From a virus, in IMG/VR virus record IMGVR_UViG_3300034418_003025, positions 1 through 30,346 of that record: a stretch of DNA of 30,346 nucleotides; one strand, 5' to 3'. Below are positions 21,880-30,346 of this stretch, in pieces. The notes beneath the pieces were generated by a model. The model ran no database searches, had not been told where the DNA came from, and saw only the letters and a program-made list of their open reading frames with translations. The position numbers and the translations under genes were made by a program. How positions within the stretch are numbered: position 1 is the first letter of the stretch; each line of letters starts with the position of its first letter.

Positions 21880-24800
21880 TTACTTATCTTCTTCTGAAAA
21901 GATAAAGTAAGTGGTTCCATAAATAGGATTAAGACCTTTTTCTAGTACCATAGATTCTAAGTAACTATTCTTTATTTGGGGAGACCCTAGCTCATATAAG
22001 TTTTTAGCATATACTGAGCGTATTAATTGTTTCTCGAATCTAGTCATTCCCTTGTATTGGCCTCTTTCTAAGTCATCCCAATTAAGCATCCATTGTAAAT
22101 CTGCAAATGATTCTACAACATTGATACCTGCAGCAGGAGATTTAAGTACTTCCATTAATGTAAAAGGAGACCAGAAAGCTCTTTGCTCTAGCAATACCCT
22201 TGAGGTTTGATAGGCACTGTACTGTAACCACCACATATCATCATCATCTTCTGAGGCTATTGCATTTACTGCAGCTCCTAGTATACTTAATACACTTAAT
22301 GCACCAAGGTCTGCTGATACCCTTAAAATATTAATCTTTTGATAGGGCTTTAGATCTTTCCAAAATGTCTTTAACAAAGCAGGATTTCCTTGTGCGGCAG
22401 CGCGTATTGCTGAGTATAATTCTTTATCTGTAAGCAGGCTTCCAACAGTCCTGTAAGTACCTTCTTCTGTTAATCCAGTTAAAGGAGATGTATGCCTTCT
22501 GTGGAATCTATGTTCTATCCCATTAATTAACCATCCTCTGTGCATACCTGCAAAACGAGATAAAGCATTACGATTAAAGTTATTTTTATCTAAACTACCT
22601 TGTTCCCCCTTTAATCTAGGAGAAAGCTCTGCTACTATATCTCTAAATCTAAATAGATCTTTTTTATCTACTCCTGATACAACTCCGTCTTTGATTTTTA
22701 TCTTATTATATAAAGAGTTGCTTCTATTAGCTTTCCATATTTCTTCAGTAGCCCCTTTTTGCGCTAGGTATTCTTCTTTCAAGTAAAGCTTGCCATCAAT
22801 ATATCTTAAGTTATCAGCTATTGCTATTGTTAAGGTAGCTTGGCGAGTGCCGTCTAATACTGAGTAAGGAGCATACGCCAAATCATCTAAGGTTATCCTT
22901 GCTCCTTTTGCTTTAAACCTTAATAATTCAGCCTCATTATCAAACCCAGTTCCCACATACTTCATTATAAGGGAAAGCTTATTTGTTTTAAGCCTCTTCC
23001 CTACATCATTCATAATGCCTGGTAAATTCTTTACTGCTTCTGCTTGAGAATATCCTATAGAGTCTTTTGCTATTAGCCTACCTCCTATGCGCTCTATTAC
23101 CTGATCTATGTTACCTTTTATAAAACCAGATAGTGCAATCGGTAGACTAAATGCAAGATTACTTTTTTGAACAAAATTGTATAAACCCTTTAAGATTTTA
23201 TCAACTTGTACTTCTTTCCCTAAAATCTTTGCAGTCATTGATTCTTCAGACTCCCCAAATAAATAAATATTTAAGAAGTTTTCTAACAGCTCATAAGTTT
23301 TAGTAGCCTCTCCAGTTATGTCTGCTTTAGTTCCTTTCTTAGTTTTAAATTCTTGCCTAGCGACTGCTCTTTGTAATGCTTCTAACTCTGAACGAGAGTT
23401 TACTGCTTCCTTGTACCCCGTAGACATTTTTGCAAACTTTATCATACTTGCAGTCAAGTCTTTACTTAGTATTTTAGGATCTATTTTATTAGTGTAGTAT
23501 ACAGGTATAAACTTATTTTTTATACCTCTGTAATTAGTAACCTCTGCGCCATAGGTATCATCATCTCCGTATCTTAAAACACCTTGTTTTACTTTTTCCT
23601 TCAAGCTATTGTACCTACCATCCCTTACTAACTCTGCTTTTGAAGCTCCTACTTGGGGCATCATAAACTTTTTATCTCCTGTTCTTTGTCTGAAAGGAAG
23701 ATTCTCTTTATAAGTAGCCATAGTATTTATGTACTCCTTATAGTAAGCGTTATCTTTTATACTATCGTAGGTTTTGTTTAGTAGAATATCACTTAGTCCC
23801 TCTTCTGTGTTATCTATTATCTCAATTTTATACTTAGTCTTATCATTTTCTTTTTCTCCTACTTCTACAACTTTCCCAAATTTTCTAGAAGGGTAATTTT
23901 TTTCAGTATAAAAATTTACTTTGTCTCCTACTTTAAAATCTTTACTATTAGAATTAGTAATTGTAGTACCTACATAGGTTCTTTCTAAAATTTCTAGGTC
24001 TGCTTTACCTAAGTTTCTTATAGTTTTATATCCACTAGTATCATAATACTTTTTACTAAAGTTGCTCCAAACTTTGATATACTTATCAAGCATAGCCTTT
24101 TCTTCAGTGGATTGTTCAGATTCTTCTTTTTCTTTAATTAGTTCAATTTTAAGTCTAAGATCGTTGTAATCAGTAATTCCATCAGAAGCGAATGTTTTTA
24201 CTAAAGACTCTAATACCTCTTCGCGGGCTTGTTGAAGTTTTCCTTGATTATACTTAGATACAACATTACCTGTAAGATTTCCTTTAGAATCTTTTTCAAA
24301 CATGCTGTCAAAATCAAAACCTGCTCTTTCTGATTCTTCGTAAAGTCTTTGAAGTTTAGCCTCTACCTCTTCTCCTACACTGTTCTTTTCATTATCAATT
24401 CTTTTAAGTATTTTATAAGCCGCTAATAATAATTTATTATCGGTTTTTCTAAGACTCCTTATCTTGTTAGTGTAGCTAAGTAAATCTGTTCCAGCTTCTG
24501 CTTTTAAAATTTTTACTATATCCCCTGGTTCATAATACTCTAGTTCACTACTAAGTATTTGATCATATGCATGTAAATCTAAGTCTTTATATATATTAGA
24601 TAAATTCCCTATAGACCTAGTTGCATTAGTTATAAGACTATTTAATTCAGCGAGTTCTTCTTCTGATAAATTAGTTTCTTCACTGTCTACTATTCTCTGT
24701 AGGTTAAGTCCTATTTCAGCAATCATGTCTTCGTGAGCGCTAAGAAACTTAACTCCTGTGTTAATTTTATCAATATCTAAACTACTTCCATTTGACTTCA

Positions 24801-26646
24801 TAGACTCAGAGTCTTTACTAAACTCCTGTATCACCCCATCTAAATATTGCATGTAATTTAACAGTCCTTTTGCAGTCTGTTTATCAGCAAGGTCTTTTAT
24901 TATTTCATCTCTTTTTTGCTCTAATCTTTTTCCTTGTAAATCAGTCTTAGCGCCTCTTCCTATACTTTCATTTATTACTCTAACTTGATTGTTAAGGTCT
25001 GCAATAATATCGTCTCCTAGTTTTTCTTTAAAAGCCTCAAGGCTAGCTTTCTCTAAATTAAAAAATACACTTGAAGGATTATTATATGGATCGCTAACCT
25101 CTTCTAATCGTTCCCCTGATCTTATCTTAGTGGCTAGTGCCCCCATTGTTTCTCTTACTCTACTTTGTAAGTAGAAAGAATTAGGAGTTCCAAACAGTGC
25201 AGTAATCTTATCCCATATCCTCATTATTAAAGATCTAGTGCTACTTGGAGCATCTGCAGGATCTTTGAGTAATTCGTTAGTAAGGACCTTACCTAGTATC
25301 TCTATCTTAGAATGAGCATCAGCCTCTGAGTCATCTAGTCCTAGTTCTCTTTTATATGCTTCAAAGTAGGTAGCGTAGTCTTGCTTGTATTCTTCTGTGG
25401 CTTCTATTACCTCTAGTAAAGGCGCAACTAACTCGTGGTTTAGTCCCAGCATTGCAATAGCAATGTGTCCTATTTCTTCTCCTAGTATTTCTACTTGCTC
25501 AGGAAGTGTTAAAGAAGAATCAATACCTACTATCTTATTCATAGCGTCTGCTACACCTGCTACACCCGCAGCATCGCTTTTAATTCTTCCTTGCTTTTTA
25601 AGTACGTTTACTACCTCTGATAGCCCTTCTACTCTTATGCCATTTATTTCTGCAAATTGTGTAAGAATCTCTTTAAGCTGCTCTGCCTTTTTTAAGGTCA
25701 TCTTAGGGGCGTTCGCTGATTCTCTTACCCTTTCTGCTACTCTTATGCCTTGAAGCCTGCTAAGAGCTTCTTTTGTTACTCTAGTTTCATAAGCTCCTAT
25801 AGTTTCATCAATACCCTTGTCTAAAGTCTCATGTGCTTTTTCATGTAGTAAGGCAAAAGTCAAGAACTCTTCAAATGATTTAAAGACATCCTCTGGTAAT
25901 GCAACTGCTCTACTACCATCTGCTAAAGGCGCAGGAGTAGTCCAGGCTTTATCCTCGTACTTCTTTCTCATTTGGGCAGCTACTATCTGAATCTTCTCCC
26001 CTTTGTTTACATTACGCATTGCTACTTTAATGCCCCTAGTAGAAGGTATCTCATCTAAGAACTCTATCATAGTCCCTTCAAACTGAAGGCTATTTTTTAT
26101 GTCGCTCATAGAGAGCATAGACTTTACCTGAGTCCCTGTAACATTAAAGAATAACTTAGTCTGTTCAAACTTATCAGGGAACTTTATATAGTATACAGGC
26201 CTATTTGTCTTAGGTTCTGCTTTTGTAGCTTTATGTATTTCAACTCCATCTAAGTTGTTATACTTTCTTTTTAGTGCATTTAAAGCATTAAGAGTATCTG
26301 TATATGAATTAGGGTTTTTAGTAATGTATAACCTTTTAATGCCATCTCTTCCAGTAGCAAATCTAACTGCATTATACCTTAAGGTTTTATTTCTTTGGAT
26401 TAATAGTTTTTTTACATCAGCAGAGGACAACTGATCGTTTGTAGTGTTTGCAGTATTAATTATGTCAAAAGGATTTTTGACGCCTATTAAAACCTCAGCT
26501 ACACTAGGAAGATCTTCTATAGACTTTTTATTTCTAGACTGCCATGCAACTATTCTATGCTCTAATACAGTAGCAGATCCATTAAAGTTTCTTAGTAGTG
26601 TTTTAAATTCTGCACTACTTTTATTTATGCATCCCTTCTTAGCCAA
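21880..26646 (-). CDS. Giant zincin-motif protein of the crAss-like RNA polymerase module
   Basis: This 1588-residue protein starts at TTG 26646-26644, overlapping the RNA polymerase gene by 8 bases; no in-frame ATG occurs until residue 177. The opening (CINKSSAEFKTLLRNF) looks like a genuine N-terminus of crAss-like giant proteins. HEKAH (268-272) is a canonical HExxH metalloprotease motif, with candidate third ligands E281 or E287. A second, degenerate motif EEIGH is at 390-394. Long charged helices follow. A beta-barrel-like insert has 'FKVGDKVNFYT...GKVVEVGE...YKIEIID', similar to KOW/SH3-type barrels. A hydrophobic segment (LGALSVLSILGAAVNAIA, about 1447-1464) precedes an acidic DDDD patch and a Trp-rich C-terminal domain. 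Such proteins are probably packaged and ejected with the polymerase. Protease activity and membrane insertion are inferences. Confidence 0.85.
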   Translation of the reverse strand: MAKKGCINKSSAEFKTLLRNFNGSATVLEHRIVAWQSRNKKSIEDLPSVAEVLIGVKNPFDIINTANTTNDQLSSADVKKLLIQRNKTLRYNAVRFATGRDGIKRLYITKNPNSYTDTLNALNALKRKYNNLDGVEIHKATKAEPKTNRPVYYIKFPDKFEQTKLFFNVTGTQVKSMLSMSDIKNSLQFEGTMIEFLDEIPSTRGIKVAMRNVNKGEKIQIVAAQMRKKYEDKAWTTPAPLADGSRAVALPEDVFKSFEEFLTFALLHEKAHETLDKGIDETIGAYETRVTKEALSRLQGIRVAERVRESANAPKMTLKKAEQLKEILTQFAEINGIRVEGLSEVVNVLKKQGRIKSDAAGVAGVADAMNKIVGIDSSLTLPEQVEILGEEIGHIAIAMLGLNHELVAPLLEVIEATEEYKQDYATYFEAYKRELGLDDSEADAHSKIEILGKVLTNELLKDPADAPSSTRSLIMRIWDKITALFGTPNSFYLQSRVRETMGALATKIRSGERLEEVSDPYNNPSSVFFNLEKASLEAFKEKLGDDIIADLNNQVRVINESIGRGAKTDLQGKRLEQKRDEIIKDLADKQTAKGLLNYMQYLDGVIQEFSKDSESMKSNGSSLDIDKINTGVKFLSAHEDMIAEIGLNLQRIVDSEETNLSEEELAELNSLITNATRSIGNLSNIYKDLDLHAYDQILSSELEYYEPGDIVKILKAEAGTDLLSYTNKIRSLRKTDNKLLLAAYKILKRIDNEKNSVGEEVEAKLQRLYEESERAGFDFDSMFEKDSKGNLTGNVVSKYNQGKLQQAREEVLESLVKTFASDGITDYNDLRLKIELIKEKEESEQSTEEKAMLDKYIKVWSNFSKKYYDTSGYKTIRNLGKADLEILERTYVGTTITNSNSKDFKVGDKVNFYTEKNYPSRKFGKVVEVGEKENDKTKYKIEIIDNTEEGLSDILLNKTYDSIKDNAYYKEYINTMATYKENLPFRQRTGDKKFMMPQVGASKAELVRDGRYNSLKEKVKQGVLRYGDDDTYGAEVTNYRGIKNKFIPVYYTNKIDPKILSKDLTASMIKFAKMSTGYKEAVNSRSELEALQRAVARQEFKTKKGTKADITGEATKTYELLENFLNIYLFGESEESMTAKILGKEVQVDKILKGLYNFVQKSNLAFSLPIALSGFIKGNIDQVIERIGGRLIAKDSIGYSQAEAVKNLPGIMNDVGKRLKTNKLSLIMKYVGTGFDNEAELLRFKAKGARITLDDLAYAPYSVLDGTRQATLTIAIADNLRYIDGKLYLKEEYLAQKGATEEIWKANRSNSLYNKIKIKDGVVSGVDKKDLFRFRDIVAELSPRLKGEQGSLDKNNFNRNALSRFAGMHRGWLINGIEHRFHRRHTSPLTGLTEEGTYRTVGSLLTDKELYSAIRAAAQGNPALLKTFWKDLKPYQKINILRVSADLGALSVLSILGAAVNAIASEDDDDMWWLQYSAYQTSRVLLEQRAFWSPFTLMEVLKSPAAGINVVESFADLQWMLNWDDLERGQYKGMTRFEKQLIRSVYAKNLYELGSPQIKNSYLESMVLEKGLNPIYGTTYFIFSEEDK

Positions 26647-29600
26647 AATTGCAATTATTTATATAGTTTGTAATATCTTCTTGCTCTCTAGGAGATAAGT
26701 TATCCCACTCTGCTTGTTCAAAAGCTTGAGCCTGTGTAGCACTTAACTTAGTTTGTTCAGAGTATTCTTCAAAGGTAACCTTTTTAGCAACTTCAGATTT
26801 TTCTTCTGTTGGTAATTCAACAGGAGTTCCTATATCTTCTGCGGAAGGTTCAACTTCTTCAGTAATTCCTGTAGATAGTTCAAACTCACTAAGAGTCTTT
26901 TTATTACTTTGTTCTGAAGAAATAAGAGACTCAAGTGATTTTTCTGTAGGGGTATAATCTTGCCTGTAAAACTTAGTTCCCAAAGAAGATACTTCTATAT
27001 AAGTTATTTCCCCGTCACTTGCCTCATCTAAAGCAAACAGCCTATCCCCTTCTTTATCTCTTTTTATTAAAAAGTCTACAGCATTTCCTTTAGTGTTTTT
27101 ATAATAAGAAGGAACTTCTCCATTTACTTTTTTTATAACCAATGTCCTTTCTTCTTCTTTGGCAGCCTCGTCTGCTTTTAATAAGAAGCTGTTATCTTCT
27201 TTAAATACGTTTCTTACATAGAGAGATATAAAGTCATCGAATGGTACGTCTACATTATTTAAAAGAGATTCTAATCTTTCTTCTATACTTTCCTCAGTTC
27301 CAAATTTTTCATTAAAAGCATCAGGATGAATTAAATTCATCATACTAAAAGGACTAGGAGTATACCCTGTAGTCTTTAATGCATAAGCTAAAAGATTACG
27401 GGCAAAGCGTTCAGTCTCTTCGTTATTCATCATTGCTAGCCACTCTTCGTGGGCAAGGTTTATTTGATCTTTGCTAATTGCACTCCTATTTACCACAATT
27501 CTGTCTTCCTCTAAACTAGGATCAACCTGTTGAGTTTCTAACCTTAAGGCGCTAATCAAAGTAGGGTAAGACGCAGCATAATCTCTTTTAAATTTTATAA
27601 AGGCTTTATGGACTTCTTCCATAACTGCTTCAGTAGAAAATCTTGCTAGTCCCTCATGATTAGCTATATGATAAGTCTCAGCATGTTTAAATATGTTTGA
27701 GATAACCCTATCATTTAAAAATGCATCAGCAGGCACTGTGTCTAAAAACTTTGTTACTAGTCCTTCAAATGATTTATTAAAGTAAGGAAAGAACTTTGCG
27801 TAGGCTTCTCTTACAGGATCATGAGCATTTTCCTTATACATCTTAAGAATACCATCTTCACTAAAGAACCCTCCAGTGCCTTGTATTGAAGTAAAGTTGT
27901 CTTCTGTTACTTTCTCTACCATTTTGTTTTGGAGCATTACCCCTGCAGCACTTGTAGCAGCAGCTGAAGCATCCAACTTAGTACCTCTTATTACTGTAGA
28001 AAGATCTGCGCCAACTTCAGATAACTTAATAAAAGTATTTAAAAGTTCTTCTTTTTCTGTACTTATATTATTTTTAAATGTAAAGTCAACTTGAAGGTCA
28101 CTATTAAATAAATCTTCTAAATTTAAATTAGTATATCCTCCAGAAGATTCTGATTCTTCTCCCCTGTTGTTTTGTAGTTCAGTAAGTGCTTTTTGAGCTT
28201 CTACTAAAAAGGGTTTACCCGTCAGTAAACTGGACCTATGTAACTTTCTTGCTAAAGGAGTAGAAAATAATGCAACAGTATAATCTATAGGAAGTCCTAG
28301 TCTTATAGCCGCCATGTAGGCATCTGCAGTATTTATATTTAAGTTAATAAATGCAGCTAAAGGCTCTTTAGTATTATCTACAATAGCAGTAGCAAATTCT
28401 TGTAGATTATAATCTATATTCATGTTATTGCTACTAAGAGACTTATACTCTTGTCCATTAATAGTTATAGGATCCTTAAGCTCTACTTCAGTAAACTTAG
28501 CTTTTATATTGTTTATTAAATGATTTACTAAAACTCCAATTAGGTTACCTCCTGATTGAACTCTATCATAAAACTCTAAATGAGTAAGAGGATTTGCTAT
28601 ATTATATTTTTTAGCTTCTTCTGCTTCTATAATTTCTCCTTTTCTTTCTATAGACATGCCAGCTAGCTCCCCTGCACTTTCAGCTTTATACTTGCTTACA
28701 TTATTTTTTAGGTATGCAGTATAGGCAGCGTCCTTTAAATTTTCAAAATGTCCAGGCCCTATAGACTCTTCACCATGACTTTTTAAATTAGAAGAAATTG
28801 CATAGTATATAGAAATCAATCCATTTTCTCTTGCTTTCCTAGATTGATTTGGCCCTAGATCTACGTCAAAAGGCTCATCTACTACGACTTTATCTATTTC
28901 TTTTCGTTCTCCACCTTCATAAAGAGTAGTGTTATGAGGAGTAAAGACAAACATTTTATCAATGTCAAAGTCAAGACCTGTTCTACTAGTAATCCCTTTA
29001 GGTAAAACAATATTTCCTCCTAAGTTAGCTGGAAGGAATCCTTTGACCTCTATAGCAACTATGGAGTATTTAGATTCTGTAGGAGTACGAAATCCTACCA
29101 ACTTTAATACTTCAGGATCTACCTTACTCATATCTATAGTCCCGTCTTCTTTTACAGGGAGATCTAGTAAGTCTTTTGACCAAGCGGGAAGATAGGCTTC
29201 CATTGTTAGCGTATTAGTCTTCTCATCAACTTTATACTCTAAATTATCTGATAAACCATAAGAAGTAAAGTTTACAAACTGGCCTCCTGGCAACTTTTGC
29301 TTAAATACTCTACTTTTAAATAACGCTGCTACTACAGACTCTGCTTCTTTAGATCCATAACTAGAATATAGCTTAGGTATTATTTCTTTATCAGAAACCT
29401 CTATACTATTATTTATACTATTAATAATAGCTGTAGGAGCCCCCCTGTTAGTTAATACTTTTACAATCTCTTGTCTAAGTTCTCGATAGTCCTCTTCAGA
29501 GTTATTTACTATACTTGTTAGTCCGTCACTATCTTCTTTAAGGTTAGCCTCTGTAAGTTGACTTAATAAAATTGACAAGTCAGCTCCTTTTACATTAGTT

Positions 29601-30346
29601 CCTCCTACATTATAGTTAGCTCCAAGAGCTATATTATTCATCATATGATTTCTCATCTGAGAACCTATTCTTGCGACATGCTCATACCAGTGTGATGGAG
29701 TGTTTTGAGCAAGTAGCATATCTTTTAGGTTAACCTCCATAATCTCGTCAACCCCAGGATTTCCTACTTTAACAGCACTTGAGAAAGCTATTAAATCTGC
29801 TTTCTCTTCATTTACATACATTTCATTGTATGCTTCTGCTAGATTACCAGCATTGCCTCCTAGAACTACTAGCTCAGGAGTAAGTACTTGTATAGAGTTT
29901 TTAAGTTGTACGGGGGACGATGTACCTATAGATATTCCCTCATCATTCTTAACTTCTCTTTCTGTAAACATAAAGGGCTTAAACCCTTTAAATAAATCTT
30001 GATTTTGTTTTGCAGTTAATGGATTTTTAAATGCAGTGCCTGGTTTCCAATTTTTGGCAGCTTTAAAATATTTATTATAAGCAACTTCTTTATCCGCATC
30101 CCACTGTTGTATGGCTTCCATATACTCCTTGTACTTAGGCATAGAAATAAAGGTCGCCCCATCTGTAGTATTATTCTCAGCTTTTTCTATAAGATCTTGT
30201 GTAATCTTGTCTTGTTTTCCTGCTTTTTGGAGAGCAGCTGTTTCTTTATCACTATTTTCTACTAAGACATCTGCTTTTACTTTAACTTTTGCAGTTATAG
30301 ATTCTGCGGGAGAAGTACCTGGAGTATTCCCTTGTTTTACTCTTTT
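26639..30346 (-). CDS. Virion-type RNA polymerase with double-psi beta-barrel signature (5' end outside window)
   Basis: The frame stays open from the right edge (no stop, no Met before 30142), giving at least 1235 residues; the start lies outside. Counted from Met 30142, 'KLPGGQFVNF' (283-292) resembles the Lys-bearing barrel. 'FRTPTESKYSIVAIE' (351-365) leads to 'GLDFDIDKMFVFTP' (389-402). This reproduces the beta-prime pattern R-x-P-T...x-D-F-D-x-D-x-M-x-V, with D391, D393 and D395 placed to bind catalytic Mg2+. The 'KNSIQVLTPEL' and 'FSSAVKVG' blocks upstream and 'LSPREQEDI' near the C-terminus recur in crAss-like virion RNA polymerases. Those enzymes enter the cell with the DNA and transcribe early genes. 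The central Gly of the usual DFDGD is Ile here. Its stop overlaps the TTG start of the giant zincin protein. Confidence 0.85.
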   Translation of the reverse strand, partial: KRVKQGNTPGTSPAESITAKVKVKADVLVENSDKETAALQKAGKQDKITQDLIEKAENNTTDGATFISMPKYKEYMEAIQQWDADKEVAYNKYFKAAKNWKPGTAFKNPLTAKQNQDLFKGFKPFMFTEREVKNDEGISIGTSSPVQLKNSIQVLTPELVVLGGNAGNLAEAYNEMYVNEEKADLIAFSSAVKVGNPGVDEIMEVNLKDMLLAQNTPSHWYEHVARIGSQMRNHMMNNIALGANYNVGGTNVKGADLSILLSQLTEANLKEDSDGLTSIVNNSEEDYRELRQEIVKVLTNRGAPTAIINSINNSIEVSDKEIIPKLYSSYGSKEAESVVAALFKSRVFKQKLPGGQFVNFTSYGLSDNLEYKVDEKTNTLTMEAYLPAWSKDLLDLPVKEDGTIDMSKVDPEVLKLVGFRTPTESKYSIVAIEVKGFLPANLGGNIVLPKGITSRTGLDFDIDKMFVFTPHNTTLYEGGERKEIDKVVVDEPFDVDLGPNQSRKARENGLISIYYAISSNLKSHGEESIGPGHFENLKDAAYTAYLKNNVSKYKAESAGELAGMSIERKGEIIEAEEAKKYNIANPLTHLEFYDRVQSGGNLIGVLVNHLINNIKAKFTEVELKDPITINGQEYKSLSSNNMNIDYNLQEFATAIVDNTKEPLAAFINLNINTADAYMAAIRLGLPIDYTVALFSTPLARKLHRSSLLTGKPFLVEAQKALTELQNNRGEESESSGGYTNLNLEDLFNSDLQVDFTFKNNISTEKEELLNTFIKLSEVGADLSTVIRGTKLDASAAATSAAGVMLQNKMVEKVTEDNFTSIQGTGGFFSEDGILKMYKENAHDPVREAYAKFFPYFNKSFEGLVTKFLDTVPADAFLNDRVISNIFKHAETYHIANHEGLARFSTEAVMEEVHKAFIKFKRDYAASYPTLISALRLETQQVDPSLEEDRIVVNRSAISKDQINLAHEEWLAMMNNEETERFARNLLAYALKTTGYTPSPFSMMNLIHPDAFNEKFGTEESIEERLESLLNNVDVPFDDFISLYVRNVFKEDNSFLLKADEAAKEEERTLVIKKVNGEVPSYYKNTKGNAVDFLIKRDKEGDRLFALDEASDGEITYIEVSSLGTKFYRQDYTPTEKSLESLISSEQSNKKTLSEFELSTGITEEVEPSAEDIGTPVELPTEEKSEVAKKVTFEEYSEQTKLSATQAQAFEQAEWDNLSPREQEDITNYINNCNFG

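Noticed and set aside
24989-25753. Long + strand open frames opposite the giant zincin gene
   Set aside because: Their products are Ser/Leu-rich shadows of the - strand coding frame without motifs, and the - strand gene covers the region completely.
1-30346. Stop-codon reassignment as seen in some crAss-like phages
   Set aside because: All long genes are open under the standard code, and TAG, TGA and TAA each terminate genes at positions followed immediately by the next gene; no gene is broken by in-frame TAG or TGA.
1-30346. tRNA genes, CRISPR arrays, integrase or insertion sequences
   Set aside because: The few gaps are under about 120 bases and show no cloverleaf, regularly spaced repeats or transposase/integrase motifs; no terminal inverted repeats flank any gene group.

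Overview
This window is a tightly packed, AT-rich stretch of a double-stranded DNA phage genome, best explained as a crAss-like phage (order Crassvirales) infecting a Bacteroidetes host. Three things support this. A phage replication block on the + strand faces giant genes on the - strand. The right-hand - strand gene carries a beta-prime-like RNA polymerase signature (R-x-P-T, then the metal-binding DFDID motif), followed by a giant zincin-motif protein, as in the virion RNA polymerase module of crAss-like phages. A possible promoter after the rIIB terminator matches the Bacteroidetes -7 element TAnnTTTG, although its -33 box is missing. The standard genetic code fits, because all long genes are intact with TAA, TGA and TAG as stops. 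Family and host come from recognised motifs only; no database search was possible.

Layout. 1-1.7 kb: the end of one gene, a leader with dyad symmetry, an Api92/DUF1281-like protein, a conserved phage protein and a small HTH protein. 1.8-12.4 kb: replication and recombination genes, namely family A DNA polymerase with proofreading domain, a compact SF2 helicase, a DnaB-type helicase, a Sak4/RecA-like P-loop ATPase, two proteins with SSB-like acidic tails, a degenerate DnaG-type primase, a RusA-like resolvase and a PD-(D/E)XK nuclease, interspersed with unknown genes. 12.4-16.5 kb: uracil-DNA glycosylase, rIIA-like GHKL ATPase and rIIB-like protein, closed by a strong intrinsic terminator. 16.5-21.85 kb: a second + strand unit with class II (B12-dependent) ribonucleotide reductase, an HNH protein, a MazG-like pyrophosphatase and a run of overlapping small genes, several under 50 codons (one a 33-residue membrane peptide). 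It ends in a hairpin that probably terminates both converging transcripts. 21.88-30.35 kb, - strand: a 1588-residue zincin-motif protein preceded by the RNA polymerase gene, whose 5' end lies outside the window.

Together, the first unit would supply a nearly self-sufficient replisome: polymerase, helicase, primase, ssDNA binding, resolvase and end-processing nuclease. Nucleotide supply (NrdJ, MazG) and uracil control (UDG) support DNA synthesis. rIIA/rIIB may influence membrane state or counter host exclusion. The - strand module probably encodes virion proteins that enter the cell with the DNA and transcribe early genes. No integrase, tRNA, CRISPR or capsid/tail gene is visible. No stretch longer than about 120 bases lacks a gene.
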